Shown here one piece after another: positions 7,286 through 15,412 of a stretch of DNA of 64,000 nucleotides. This stretch comes from Sphingobium sp. CCH11-B1. GTDB lineage: Bacteria > Pseudomonadota > Alphaproteobacteria > Sphingomonadales > Sphingomonadaceae. The stretch is taken from assembly GCF_001556865.1 (NCBI RefSeq), contig NZ_LSJY01000028.1:13430-77429 (forward strand), given 5' to 3'. The position numbers were made by a program, and so were the translations under genes. The first letter of the stretch is position 1. The number at the start of each line of letters is the position of its first letter. The notes below the pieces were generated by a model. It searched no databases. It had not been told where the DNA came from and worked only from the letters and a program-made list of their open reading frames with translations.

Positions 7286-9805
7286 TCAAGCTTGCCGAAG
7301 GGCACGGGCCGGCCGAACGGAGAGGAGCGGGACGGAGCCGATCATGCCGATGGCGAGCGTCAGCATCGCGCCAGCCGCCAGTGTCGCCAACACGATCGCC
7401 CAATCAGGTGCCCAGGAAAATTCGAACAACTGCACGATGACGAACCAGGCCGCCGCGCTGCCCAGAGCCAGCGCCAACATGGCCAGGATCGCGGCGAGCA
7501 ACGCATATTCGACTGCTTGCCCTCCCAGCAATTGGGCCCGCGTCGCGCCCAGCGTCTTCAAGATAATGCTGTCATAGACCCGCGATTGCCGGGACGCGGC
7601 GATGGCCCCTACCAGCACGGCAATGCCAGCCAATATGGCGACCGATGCCGCGACGAGGATGGCCCGTGCCATTTGCGAGAGAATCGCCCCGACCTGATCG
7701 ATGACATCCGAAACGGCAATCACCGAAGCGCCCGGGAAGGCCGCGAGAACGGCCCTTGCCACGGCGTTGGCGTGGCGCGGGTCCATCGTGATCGTCGCTG
7801 CGACCGTATGCGGCGCGGAGCGAAGCGTATCAGGCGTGAAAACCAGGATATAGTTGAAGCCCATCGTATCCCAGTTCACCTTGCGCAGGGATGCGATGCG
7901 CGCCTTGATCTCCCGGCCCAGCACGGACACGGTGAGCGTGTCGCCGATACCAATGCCCAGCAACTTCGCCGCTTCGATATCCAGGGAGACAAGCGGCGGC
8001 CCCCGGTAGTCGGCCGGCCACCATCGCCCTTCCACCAGATCGCTGCCTTCGGGCAATGTGTCGCTGTAGGTCACGCCGCGTTCCCCGCGAAGGAACCATG
8101 CCCCCTCCGGAATGGCTTTCAGCTCCGCCACCCGTTGATCGGCATAGGCCGTGATCGTCCCGCGCAGGACGGGAACGATGTTGAGCCGGGCATCCGCCGC
8201 TTGTCCCGCCACGATGCGTCGGAACGCTGCCTGGCTGCGTGCGGGGACGTCCAGCACGATCTGCGCGGGTGCCTTTTCCGGCACGACGCTGCGCAACTCT
8301 GCGTCCAGGCTGGTCTGGATCGCGGCAAGAGTAACGAACAGGGTCAAGGCGAGTCCCAACGCCACCACGAGAGATATGGTCGATGCCCCCGGTCGATGCA
8401 GATTGGCGACCGCCATGCGCAAGAGCGGCCGCCGCGCCCTTGGAAGGCTCCGCGCGATTCCGCGAATGGCTGCGCCGACCGCGACGAGAAGCAACAGGGT
8501 CAAAACGACGCCAGCGATCACTCCGGCAGAAAAGATCGGTTGTTCGGCAGTGACGAGCACGAGCAGGATGAGCATCAACGCCGCGCCCGTCATGCCAGCC
8601 AAGCTACGCCGGTCAAGACCGGTACGCCGCTCCACACCCCGGAAGATGGCTGCGGCCGGTTCGCTGCGCGCCCGCGCCAGAGGCGGGAAAGTGAAGATGA
8701 GCGCGACGAGCAGACCATAGGCGGCGCTTGTGGCCAGGGGCACCGGGTGAAGGCCGAGACCCGGCCGAACCGGAAGCGCATCGCCCGCAACGGAGATGAT
8801 GAGCAGCGGCAGGATCGCGCCGACGATCAATCCCGCACCGATGCCTATGAGCGCGACGGCGGCGATCTGTAGCCGGTATATGCGCCCTATGTCCGACGAT
8901 GTCGCACCGACAGCCTTCAGCGTCGCGATGCTGTTGCGCTTGCCGGCGAGATAGGAGGCGACGCCATTACTGACACCGATGCCGGCTATCACCAGGGCGG
9001 CAAGACCGATCAAGGACAGGAACTGGCCCATCTGGTCGATGAACCGATTGGCGCCTGGCGCGGCCCGCTCCCGATCCTTGAACACCCATCCTTCCGTCGC
9101 GCGCGCGCGCTCCCAGTCGCGTCGCACGGTGGCGGGATCGTAGCGGGGCAGCAGTCGGATGCGATATTTCGATGTGTAGAGGCTGCCGGGCTGGATGAGT
9201 TGCGTTCGTCTCAGGCCTTCAAGCGAGAGGATGGCGACCGGTCCCAGCGTGAACCCTTCGCCCAGCCGATCCGGTTCATCGGCGATGATGTCGGATATCG
9301 TAAAATCTGCCGATCCATAATGAAGACCATCGCCCGGACGCAGGCTCAATCGTTCGGCCAGCGCTTCACTCACGAGTATCTGGCTTTGGCTGAGGGGACG
9401 GTAAGCCGATCCCCTTAGCCGCAACGTTCCATAGAGAGGGTAAAGATTGTCGACCGCTTTCAGTTCCGTCAGTACCGGAACGGCGCGTGGGCGCCCCGCC
9501 TGCGCCACAGGCTGCGCCATCGCCCGCGTTCGAATCGTTTCACTGACGGTCCCCAGCTGACGGAAAGCTTCCTTGTCACCGAAGCCGGCCTCACGCTGCG
9601 TCATGCCGATTTCGATATCGCCGCCAAGTATGACCCGGCCACGATCACTCAGTTCCTGCGTGATCGCGCTCGTAAGGCTGCCGATGGCGGCAAGGGCCGC
9701 GACACCGAGGAAAAGGCAGATGAAGAGCAGACGCAGCCCGCGAAATCCCGGATGAAGATCGCGGCGTGCGATGGACCAGGCTGCGCGCCAGCTCAGAGCC
9801 TTCAT
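7286..9805 (-). CDS. ybbP: FtsX-like ABC transporter permease (YbbP family)
   Basis: Large inner-membrane permease of 839 residues. An N-terminal membrane segment (LLFICLFLGVAALAAIGSL) and a periplasmic MacB-like domain precede a first three-helix FtsX core (about residues 260-410). Two further helices and a second periplasmic domain follow, then a second FtsX core at the C-terminus. This duplicated layout and length are typical of YbbP. The start (MKALSWRAAW) overlaps the stop of the ATPase gene as ATGA, which excludes the longer upstream frame. In E. coli the same trio, tesA divergent from ybbA-ybbP, occurs, so the context supports the call. The physiological substrate of this exporter family is not established; lipid or membrane-stress roles have been suggested. 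Confidence 0.93.
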   Translation of the reverse strand: MKALSWRAAWSIARRDLHPGFRGLRLLFICLFLGVAALAAIGSLTSAITQELSDRGRVILGGDIEIGMTQREAGFGDKEAFRQLGTVSETIRTRAMAQPVAQAGRPRAVPVLTELKAVDNLYPLYGTLRLRGSAYRPLSQSQILVSEALAERLSLRPGDGLHYGSADFTISDIIADEPDRLGEGFTLGPVAILSLEGLRRTQLIQPGSLYTSKYRIRLLPRYDPATVRRDWERARATEGWVFKDRERAAPGANRFIDQMGQFLSLIGLAALVIAGIGVSNGVASYLAGKRNSIATLKAVGATSSDIGRIYRLQIAAVALIGIGAGLIVGAILPLLIISVAGDALPVRPGLGLHPVPLATSAAYGLLVALIFTFPPLARARSEPAAAIFRGVERRTGLDRRSLAGMTGAALMLILLVLVTAEQPIFSAGVIAGVVLTLLLLVAVGAAIRGIARSLPRARRPLLRMAVANLHRPGASTISLVVALGLALTLFVTLAAIQTSLDAELRSVVPEKAPAQIVLDVPARSQAAFRRIVAGQAADARLNIVPVLRGTITAYADQRVAELKAIPEGAWFLRGERGVTYSDTLPEGSDLVEGRWWPADYRGPPLVSLDIEAAKLLGIGIGDTLTVSVLGREIKARIASLRKVNWDTMGFNYILVFTPDTLRSAPHTVAATITMDPRHANAVARAVLAAFPGASVIAVSDVIDQVGAILSQMARAILVAASVAILAGIAVLVGAIAASRQSRVYDSIILKTLGATRAQLLGGQAVEYALLAAILAMLALALGSAAAWFVIVQLFEFSWAPDWAIVLATLAAGAMLTLAIGMIGSVPLLSVRPARALRQA

Positions 9806-10503
9806 GCCGCGCGGTCCGCGACGATCCGCCCGTCCTGCATTTCCACGATCCGCCCGCACCGCTGGGCCAGACGCGGATCATGCGTGATGATGACAAGCGT
9901 GGCTCCCGTGGCGCGTTGCCGGTCGAACAACAAGTCCACGATGGCCGCTCCCGTAATCGCATCGAGATTGCCGGTCGGTTCATCGGCAAAAAGCAGGTCC
10001 GGCCGCGGTGCAAGCGCACGAGCGATCGCTACACGCTGCTGTTCGCCGCCGGACAGTTGGGTCGGATAATGGTTCAGCCGATGGCCGAGGCCCACCGCGC
10101 GAAGCTCTTCCACCGCAACATCGAACGGGCGGGCGTTGCCGGCCAATTCCAGCGGCACCGCCACATTCTCGGTCGCCGTCATCGTGGGGAGAAGATGAAA
10201 GGCCTGCAGCACGATGCCGATGCGGCCGCGCCGTGCGCGGGACAGATCGTCCTCGCTCATAAGGCTGAAATCCACGCCACCCACATCCACCGTGCCGCCG
10301 CTGGCGCGTTCAAGACCGGACAGCACCGCCATCAGGGAGCTTTTGCCCGATCCAGACGCGCCCAGGATCGCAACCGTCTCTCCTTTTTGGATGACAAGAT
10401 CGACGCCTTTCAGAATTTCCAGTTCAGCGCCGCTCGATCCGAGCCGCAAGGTGACATTGGACGCATGGATCGCGATAGTGGCCGGATCAACGGTGGATAG
10501 CAT
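9802..10503 (-). CDS. ybbA: ABC transporter ATP-binding protein (YbbA/LolD-like)
   Basis: 233-residue ATPase partner of the FtsX-type permease just downstream. It shows Walker A (GASGSGKSS, residues 48-56), the Q-loop region (GIVLQAFHLLP), the ABC signature LSGGEQQRVAIARAL, Walker B with the catalytic glutamate (LLFADEPTGNLD) and the switch histidine (VIITHDPRLA). It falls in the MacB/LolD subgroup that powers mechanotransmission rather than simple import. The start at 10503 gives the usual family N-terminus; its ATG lies within the same CATG as the ATG of the divergent tesA gene. Stop and next start overlap as ATGA. Confidence 0.95.
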   Translation of the reverse strand: MLSTVDPATIAIHASNVTLRLGSSGAELEILKGVDLVIQKGETVAILGASGSGKSSLMAVLSGLERASGGTVDVGGVDFSLMSEDDLSRARRGRIGIVLQAFHLLPTMTATENVAVPLELAGNARPFDVAVEELRAVGLGHRLNHYPTQLSGGEQQRVAIARALAPRPDLLFADEPTGNLDAITGAAIVDLLFDRQRATGATLVIITHDPRLAQRCGRIVEMQDGRIVADRAA

Positions 10504-11224
10504 GAAGAAGGAACACTCCGTGGCAGGCCGATATCTCCAATATGGATTACTGACGCTGATTGTCCATCTAACGGCCAGCTGTTCCGACAATCCGCCTCCC
10601 CCTCCTGCCCCGGCCAATATGGCCGCGGCAGCCCCGAACCCGTCCCCGGTGCCCCCAAGGGCGGACCAGAAGCTGATCGTCGCCTTCGGAGACAGTCTTT
10701 ATGCCGGATATAATCTCGACCCCGGCAAGGGGCTTGCCCCCGTGCTCGAAAAGAGCCTTGCAGCCGGTGGGCTGCAGGCGCGGGTCGTCAACGCCGGCGT
10801 GTCCGGGGATACGTCCGCCGCCGGGTTGGCGCGGCTCGCATTCACGCTCGACGGGCTGCCGCGCAAGCCGGACTTGATGCTGGTCGGCCTGGGCGGCAAC
10901 GACATGCTGCGCGGCCTCGATCCGTCGGCCACGCGCGGCAATCTCGACGCCATCCTCCAAGAAGCGAAGAAGCGCAGGATCAGGGTCATGCTGACAGGTA
11001 TGCTCGCTTCACCCAACATGGGCGGCGACTATGCGACGGCCTTCAACGCCATCTATCCCGACCTTGCTCGCCAATATGGCGTTGCGCTCTACCCCTTTCT
11101 GCTGGATGGCGTAATCGGACGCAGAACCATGCTGCTCCCCGACGGCATCCATCCCAACGACAAGGGCATCGACCTTATCGCCGCCAGATTGGCGCCGATG
11201 GTCGCCAGGGAGCTGCAACCCTGA
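10502..11224 (+). CDS. tesA: Arylesterase / acyl-CoA thioesterase I, SGNH hydrolase lipoprotein
   Basis: SGNH-family hydrolase of about 240 residues, exported. The N-terminus is a lipoprotein signal ending in a lipobox-like LTAS-Cys, followed by a Pro/Ala-rich linker. Family blocks are present: GDSLYAGY with the nucleophilic serine, the oxyanion glycine, GGND, and the C-terminal DGIHPN that supplies Asp and His. It likely cleaves acyl or aryl esters in the periplasm or at the outer membrane. The start is uncertain: ATG 10502 shares its bases with the divergent ybbA start, while an in-frame GTG at 10520 has a better ribosome site (AAGGAA, 6 nt spacing). Both keep the signal. A strong hairpin follows at 11252-11279. 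Confidence 0.92.
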   Translation: MKKEHSVAGRYLQYGLLTLIVHLTASCSDNPPPPPAPANMAAAAPNPSPVPPRADQKLIVAFGDSLYAGYNLDPGKGLAPVLEKSLAAGGLQARVVNAGVSGDTSAAGLARLAFTLDGLPRKPDLMLVGLGGNDMLRGLDPSATRGNLDAILQEAKKRRIRVMLTGMLASPNMGGDYATAFNAIYPDLARQYGVALYPFLLDGVIGRRTMLLPDGIHPNDKGIDLIAARLAPMVARELQP

Positions 11225-11251
11225 TCCTTCGTCACATATCGTAGCGCAGAA

Positions 11252-11279
11252 GGCCCCCTGGATGGAAGTCCAGGGGGCC
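11252..11279 (+). terminator. Hairpin terminator after tesA
   Basis: An 11-bp perfect stem (GGCCCCCTGGA paired with TCCAGGGGGCC) with a 6-nt loop, 28 nt after the tesA stop. It is flanked by AA and TT but has no long U-tract, so it may be a weak or bidirectional terminator. It separates tesA from the catabolic island. Confidence 0.65.
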
Positions 11280-11304
11280 TTGCGATGATATCCTTCGGCG
11301 GGGA

Positions 11305-11412
11305 TTACATCCGCATGCGCAGGCCGACCGTGAACGTGCGGCCCAGCGGGTTGGACACGAAGCCGTTATAGCCCCATGCTCCGCCCAGAATGCCCGCCGT
11401 GTGATGAATAGG
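11305..11412 (-). pseudogene. 3' remnant of a TonB-dependent receptor gene
   Basis: Read on the minus strand, the frame ending at the TAA of 11305-11307 encodes ...TAGILGGAWGYNGFVSN then PLGRTFTVGLRMRM-stop. This is the typical last strand of a sphingomonad TonB-dependent receptor: a plug of Gly/Asn-rich loop, PLGRTF, and an alternating terminal beta-strand. Only about 35 codons read as receptor. Upstream the similarity fades, and the bicupin stop codon lies at 11467. No start codon, signal or plug domain remains. It is a relic of a receptor gene that was largely deleted next to the bicupin gene. Confidence 0.65.
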
Positions 11413-11466
11413 AATAGGCGTTCTCGCCCTGCGCAACCGATCCGGACGTCGAGATCGACGGCACCG

Positions 11467-12435
11467 CTAGTGCGGCTGGAAGTTGTGCAAGCCGCGGGGA
11501 TAAGGATTGATGGCGACGCGAGTAGCCATTTTGCCAACCTGACCGCCGAAGCTGGCACGGTGCCACCGCCCTTGCGCCGCGGTGACGATGTCGCCGGGCG
11601 AGGCCGTAAAGAAGGGAACGCCTTCTATCTGGTAGTCGATATTGCCTTCCATCACGAACCAGAACTCATCATAGCCGAAATGGAAGTGGCCAAGGTCAGT
11701 AGCCGGTGGCGTCTTGATGCCAGGACCACGGATATTGTTTACGAAGAGATGATCGCCCGCAATGAATGACCCTGCGCGCTGCCCGCCTTCGACAACATCC
11801 TTATAATAATCGAGATAGGGCCGGTCGTTCGGGCCATAGCGACCGTCCCCGCCCATCAGGGACGCCTTGACGTACGTGAAACCTTTGACGTCCCTGGGCT
11901 TGTCCGGCTTTGTCGCGACCGGATAAAGGGGAACATCCCCAGCCCCATGGATTTCAAGCCACAGTGCCGGCTCGCTGCCGACGGCTTCAAGCGTGAAGGG
12001 CAGCCGGAATGGAATATGCACCTCCCCACCCTTGACTGCGATGAAGGGCTCCTGTCCCTTGATGGACACCCGCAGCTGTCCGCCCCAGACGATCAGGGCG
12101 GTCGCATTGTCGGCATACATCAGGGACTCCGTCCGCTGTCCCCCCGCCATCTGGCGCCAGTCGGCCTCCAGATCGCGGTTGCGGACCACTGGCTGGCGCC
12201 AGTTCGCCTGCCCGCTATGCGCAGCCAGAATGTCGGCGAGTTTCCAATGCGGCTTGTTGGGCGCCTCATAGGCCCGCGGAGGCGTGCGTTTTGGCGACCA
12301 GCCGATTTCCATGGGAGGGCGCGCGAGCGGCCTGGGCGGGGTGGCCGAAGGCGCTGACGGGGTCTGCGCGGCAGCAGCAGCCATGAGCAAAGCCGGCCCG
12401 CACAGACAGGAAGCAGCCTTGAAGATCGTCATCAT
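11467..12435 (-). CDS. Secreted bicupin-domain protein
   Basis: 322-residue exported protein with a signal peptide of about 23 residues ending near AAAAA-QT, a Pro-rich linker and two cupin barrels. The second cupin shows the metal-site pattern in DLGHFHFGYDEFWFVMEGNIDYQIEG, with His, His and Glu, and later a GRWHRASF histidine. The first is more degenerate (SLMYADNATALIVWGG). Bicupins may be dioxygenases, isomerases, decarboxylases or non-catalytic sensors, so no reaction can be assigned. It starts 36 bp from the palindromic operator at 12471-12489 and is divergent from a small broken gene, which places it in the GntR-controlled island. Periplasmic location matches the quinoprotein dehydrogenases of the same island. 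A second, unrelated-looking bicupin lies at 14418. Confidence 0.8.
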   Translation of the reverse strand: MMTIFKAASCLCGPALLMAAAAAQTPSAPSATPPRPLARPPMEIGWSPKRTPPRAYEAPNKPHWKLADILAAHSGQANWRQPVVRNRDLEADWRQMAGGQRTESLMYADNATALIVWGGQLRVSIKGQEPFIAVKGGEVHIPFRLPFTLEAVGSEPALWLEIHGAGDVPLYPVATKPDKPRDVKGFTYVKASLMGGDGRYGPNDRPYLDYYKDVVEGGQRAGSFIAGDHLFVNNIRGPGIKTPPATDLGHFHFGYDEFWFVMEGNIDYQIEGVPFFTASPGDIVTAAQGRWHRASFGGQVGKMATRVAINPYPRGLHNFQPH

Positions 12436-12470
12436 TCCTCCCCTTCAGCAGACTTTTGCGTCTTGCCATT

Positions 12471-12489
12471 TATCATATAGGATATGATA
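12471..12489. promoter_or_regulatory. Island operator O1 (TATCATAT-AGG-ATATGATA)
   Basis: Perfect 8-bp inverted repeat with a 3-bp spacer, between the divergent bicupin (start 12435) and the small gene at 12535. It is the best copy of the ATCATAT-N3-ATATGAT site found across the island, and fits the short palindromes bound by FadR/VanR-type GntR dimers. Confidence 0.75.
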
Positions 12490-12534
12490 GTTCAGCTTTA
12501 GTCAAACAAATAATGACCGCGAAGGAGACGGTGT

Positions 12535-13004
12535 GTGAAGGTTAACTGGAAGTGGGCGTTCTCTGCCCTACTAATAGGACAGCCCGTCATCCTTTTCGCG
12601 CAGGAAGACGGATGCGCAAGCATCGACGATCCGTCCGCCAGGCTTGCTTGCTATGATGTGCGATCGGGCCGCGCCGCGCAATCGGGTGCAGCGCCCGCTC
12701 CGTTCCCTGTTCCGTCTTCGACAGCGCCCATGACAAGTCCCACCCTGTCAAACGCTGACCTCGATCAGCGTCAGGCCCTGAAAAGCCGGACCGATTTGAA
12801 AGCCGGTTGAAGACGGTGGTGCCGCTTCGCCATGGCTATTTCAGGTTGGAACTGGCCGACGGCACGTCGTACGACACGACCACCGTTGCGCCTCCACCCA
12901 TTGTCGGCAACCTCATCCATGTGCACCGCACCCCCTTTGGCACGACCTTCTTCGATATCGACGGCCGCAAACCCTTTACCGTCAGACTGTCACGACGCCA
13001 GTAA
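12535..13004 (+). pseudogene. Small secreted hypothetical protein, split by a frameshift
   Basis: Two abutting frames appear to be one gene. The first (GTG start at 12535, ribosome site GAAGGAG) has a signal peptide and the motif CASIDDPSARLACYD common to small exported proteobacterial proteins, and stops at 12810. The second frame, readable from 12807, carries VVPLRHGYFRLELADGTSYDTT and a C-terminal beta-rich part, which is the usual continuation of such proteins. Restoring one base in the A-run at 12781-12784 would join them as ...LKKPDRFESRLKTVVPL. Either the gene is disrupted, the sequence has a homopolymer error, or two overlapping short proteins are made from a TTG start. The last 23 bp overlap the convergent transporter gene. 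Confidence 0.6.
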
Positions 13005-14304
13005 CGGCGTCCGGTCCATTGTCATCCGCGACCGGCTCAAGCAGCCGGTTGGGATCGACGACAGCCCATGCCAGAACCCCTGTCAGGACGATCGCGGCGC
13101 CCGCTATGAACGCTGCGGTCCAGCCAAATTGGGCGGCGATCATCGGCGTCAGGGTTGAGGTGAGCGCGCCACCGATCTGGCATCCCATGTTCATGAACCC
13201 CGACACCACGCCGCTATGCTGGCCGGAAATGTCGGCGGTCACCGACCAGAAGGAGCTTTGCGACAGATAGATGGCGCCAGCGCCGCCCGCCAGGATCAGC
13301 ACCGCCAGCGGCGCATTGTCCACCATGGAGCCGCTCGCCAAGAACAGGCCTGTAAGGATGAAGGATATGATCCCAAGGCCCGAACGCCCCCAGTACAGGC
13401 CATAACGCGCCGAAACCCGGTCGTTGATCACCCCGCCCAGAAGGCAGCCGAAGGTCATGCAGAGGAAGGGCAGCATGGAGAAGACCGCGCTGGACTTGAC
13501 GTCCAACTGTCTGGCTTCGGCCAGATAGATGAAGAACCAGCTGAAGAAAATCCAGATGACATAGCCAAAGGCGAAATAGCTGACGAACAGGCCCCATACG
13601 TTGCGGCTGCTCAGGATTGTGCGCCATGGAATGGGATCGCCTGACCGCGCCTTTGCAGGCGGGAGACCGGCCTCAATATGGGCAAGTTCGGCGGCGTTGA
13701 CGGACGGATGCTCCTGCGGGCGATCCCGTGAAAGCCAGAACCAGATGGCAGCGGCGGCGAGCCCCACTACCGCGCAGACATAGAAGGATGCGCGCCAACC
13801 GCCCCATAATATGACCGCAGTGATGAGCGGGGGGGTGATCCCGGACCCAGCGCCGACGCCGGCAAAGATCCACCCGTTGGCCTTGCCGCGCTCTTGCGCG
13901 GGGATCCAGCGGGACAGAAATTGATTGCCGCAGGGATAGACCACGGATTCGCCGATCCCCAGCGCAAAACGGGTCAGTGCAAGCAGCAGGAGAGCGCCGC
14001 TTCCCTGCGGATGAATCAGTGCGGTAGCAGCGGTAAATAACCCCCACCAGACCAATGCCCCTGTAAGGACGATGCGAGGGCCAAAGCGGGCTGCAAGCCA
14101 GCCTGCGGGAACCTGGAACAGGGCATAACCGATGAGGAAGGCGCTGAAGACCCATCCCAGTTCCACCTGGTCGATCGCATATTCCTTGCGCATTTCGACG
14201 CCGGCCACCGAAATATTGGTCCGGTCCAGAAACGCGATCGCGCTGATGATGAACAGAAGGAATATAAGGCCAAGCCTGACCCGCGATCTTGCCGCTCCGT
14301 CCAT
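12982..14304 (-). CDS. MFS transporter, anion:cation symporter (ACS/glucarate-like) family
   Basis: About 440 residues with twelve predicted membrane helices. The first helices carry FLDRTNISVAG and the loop GWLAARFGPR, both typical of the ACS family that imports organic anions such as hexuronates, glucarate or aromatic acids by proton symport. The start is set at 14304 (MDGAARSR) because a GGGAGAG site lies 6 nt upstream; ATGs at 14310 and 14319 are in frame. It is divergent from the second bicupin, with a degenerate island operator between them. It probably imports the acid formed by the periplasmic oxidations, but the substrate is not shown by the sequence. Confidence 0.9.
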   Translation of the reverse strand: MDGAARSRVRLGLIFLLFIISAIAFLDRTNISVAGVEMRKEYAIDQVELGWVFSAFLIGYALFQVPAGWLAARFGPRIVLTGALVWWGLFTAATALIHPQGSGALLLLALTRFALGIGESVVYPCGNQFLSRWIPAQERGKANGWIFAGVGAGSGITPPLITAVILWGGWRASFYVCAVVGLAAAAIWFWLSRDRPQEHPSVNAAELAHIEAGLPPAKARSGDPIPWRTILSSRNVWGLFVSYFAFGYVIWIFFSWFFIYLAEARQLDVKSSAVFSMLPFLCMTFGCLLGGVINDRVSARYGLYWGRSGLGIISFILTGLFLASGSMVDNAPLAVLILAGGAGAIYLSQSSFWSVTADISGQHSGVVSGFMNMGCQIGGALTSTLTPMIAAQFGWTAAFIAGAAIVLTGVLAWAVVDPNRLLEPVADDNGPDAVTGVVTV

Positions 14305-14337
14305 GAGCATCTCTCCCATGTCTGACTTGTCCGTCAG

Positions 14338-14354
14338 ACAATATAGTATATGAT
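14338..14354. promoter_or_regulatory. Island operator O2, degenerate (ACAATAT-AGT-ATATGAT)
   Basis: One intact half-site (ATATGAT) and one 5-of-7 match with the standard 3-bp spacer, in the divergent region between the MFS gene (14304) and the bicupin gene (14418). Its position mirrors that of the stronger copies at 12471, 18816 and 31832. Confidence 0.55.
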
Positions 14355-14417
14355 TCGGTACGGGACGCATGTATGTCCGCATAAGCAGGCAAGTGCAAGG
14401 CACTGGAGGGGATAGGG

Positions 14418-15332
14418 ATGATCAACATGGCTTTGCGACCGCTGGTTATGATGGCCGCGCTGGGCTGGTCGGCTATTTCGTACGGCCAAAGCGCCACGCC
14501 CCTCCCTGTCGCGCATATGAAATCCGAAGCAATGCGCGTCATTTCAAGCGTGCATGGCGGCGCGGGGACAATGAAGTTCGGTCCGTTGCTGGGTGCCGAT
14601 GCCCTCAGCAGCAACTTCATTTTTTTGCATCGTGGCGAGATCGCCCCGCATAGTGGGATAGGCCAGCATTTCCATAATGATTGTGAGGAGATGTTCGTCA
14701 TCCTGGATGGCGAGGCGGAATTCACGATCGACGGACGAACATCCCGCATTGCCGGGCCCGCAGGGGTTCCAGACAGGATGGGCCACGCCCATGCCATCTA
14801 CAATCCCACCGACAAGCCGTTGCAATGGCTGAACATCAACGTCGGAATGACGAAGAGCTACGACAATTTCGACCTGGGGGACGCCCGGACCAACGCTACG
14901 CTCGATGCCGTCCCCCAGTTCATTTCGATGCGGCTGGACCCTGGTCTGCTGAAGCCGGCCGGGGGCAACTTGCCTGATGCGTCGGCAACCGTCCTCTACC
15001 GTCGCGCGCTTGGCCCAACCATTTTCTCGACGCCCTGGACCTATGTCGATCATGTCCTACTGCCGCCCGGCGCATCTCTGGCAAGCCGGACGCAGCCCGA
15101 CATGAGCGAGGTCTATTATGTGATCGCAGGGGCCGGCGAGGTGACGGTCGGAACGCAAACCGCCGCCCTTGCGACAGGTGACGCGGTCCCGGTCGACCTC
15201 AACGTGACGCGGGCGATCCGGCAGACGGGCGACAGGCCGCTCGAGCTGATGGTGATCGGCGTCGCGCGCGATCTGGCCGCGAAGGCCAAATATCGCGCTG
15301 CAATGGAAGCACGCCTGCAACCACGCCGCTGA
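14418..15332 (+). CDS. Secreted bicupin-domain protein
   Basis: 304 residues with a signal peptide (MMAALGWSAISYGQS). The N-terminal cupin is intact: GIGQHFHNDCEEMFVILDGE gives the His-x-His-x(n)-Glu metal site and GHAHAIYNPT the last histidine. The C-terminal cupin (MSEVYYVIAGAGEVTVG) keeps the barrel but only part of the metal site. It starts after a GGAGGGG ribosome site and is followed 80 bp later by the SMP-30 gene, probably in one transcript. Related exported bicupins of unknown activity occur in sugar and aromatic clusters. An isomerase or dioxygenase acting beside the lactonase is possible; no reaction is assigned. Confidence 0.82.
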   Translation: MINMALRPLVMMAALGWSAISYGQSATPLPVAHMKSEAMRVISSVHGGAGTMKFGPLLGADALSSNFIFLHRGEIAPHSGIGQHFHNDCEEMFVILDGEAEFTIDGRTSRIAGPAGVPDRMGHAHAIYNPTDKPLQWLNINVGMTKSYDNFDLGDARTNATLDAVPQFISMRLDPGLLKPAGGNLPDASATVLYRRALGPTIFSTPWTYVDHVLLPPGASLASRTQPDMSEVYYVIAGAGEVTVGTQTAALATGDAVPVDLNVTRAIRQTGDRPLELMVIGVARDLAAKAKYRAAMEARLQPRR

Positions 15333-15412
15333 ACGTCGCACGACGACAGTCTTGCTGCCCCTGTCGCCCGACCTTGCTCATCATTCACAATCTTACCGGA
15401 GGAACCAAATCC

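Noticed and set aside
12781..12810. Programmed ribosomal frameshift in the small secreted gene
   Set aside because: The AAAA run is not a standard slippery heptamer and no downstream structure is evident, so a lesion or sequence error is more likely.
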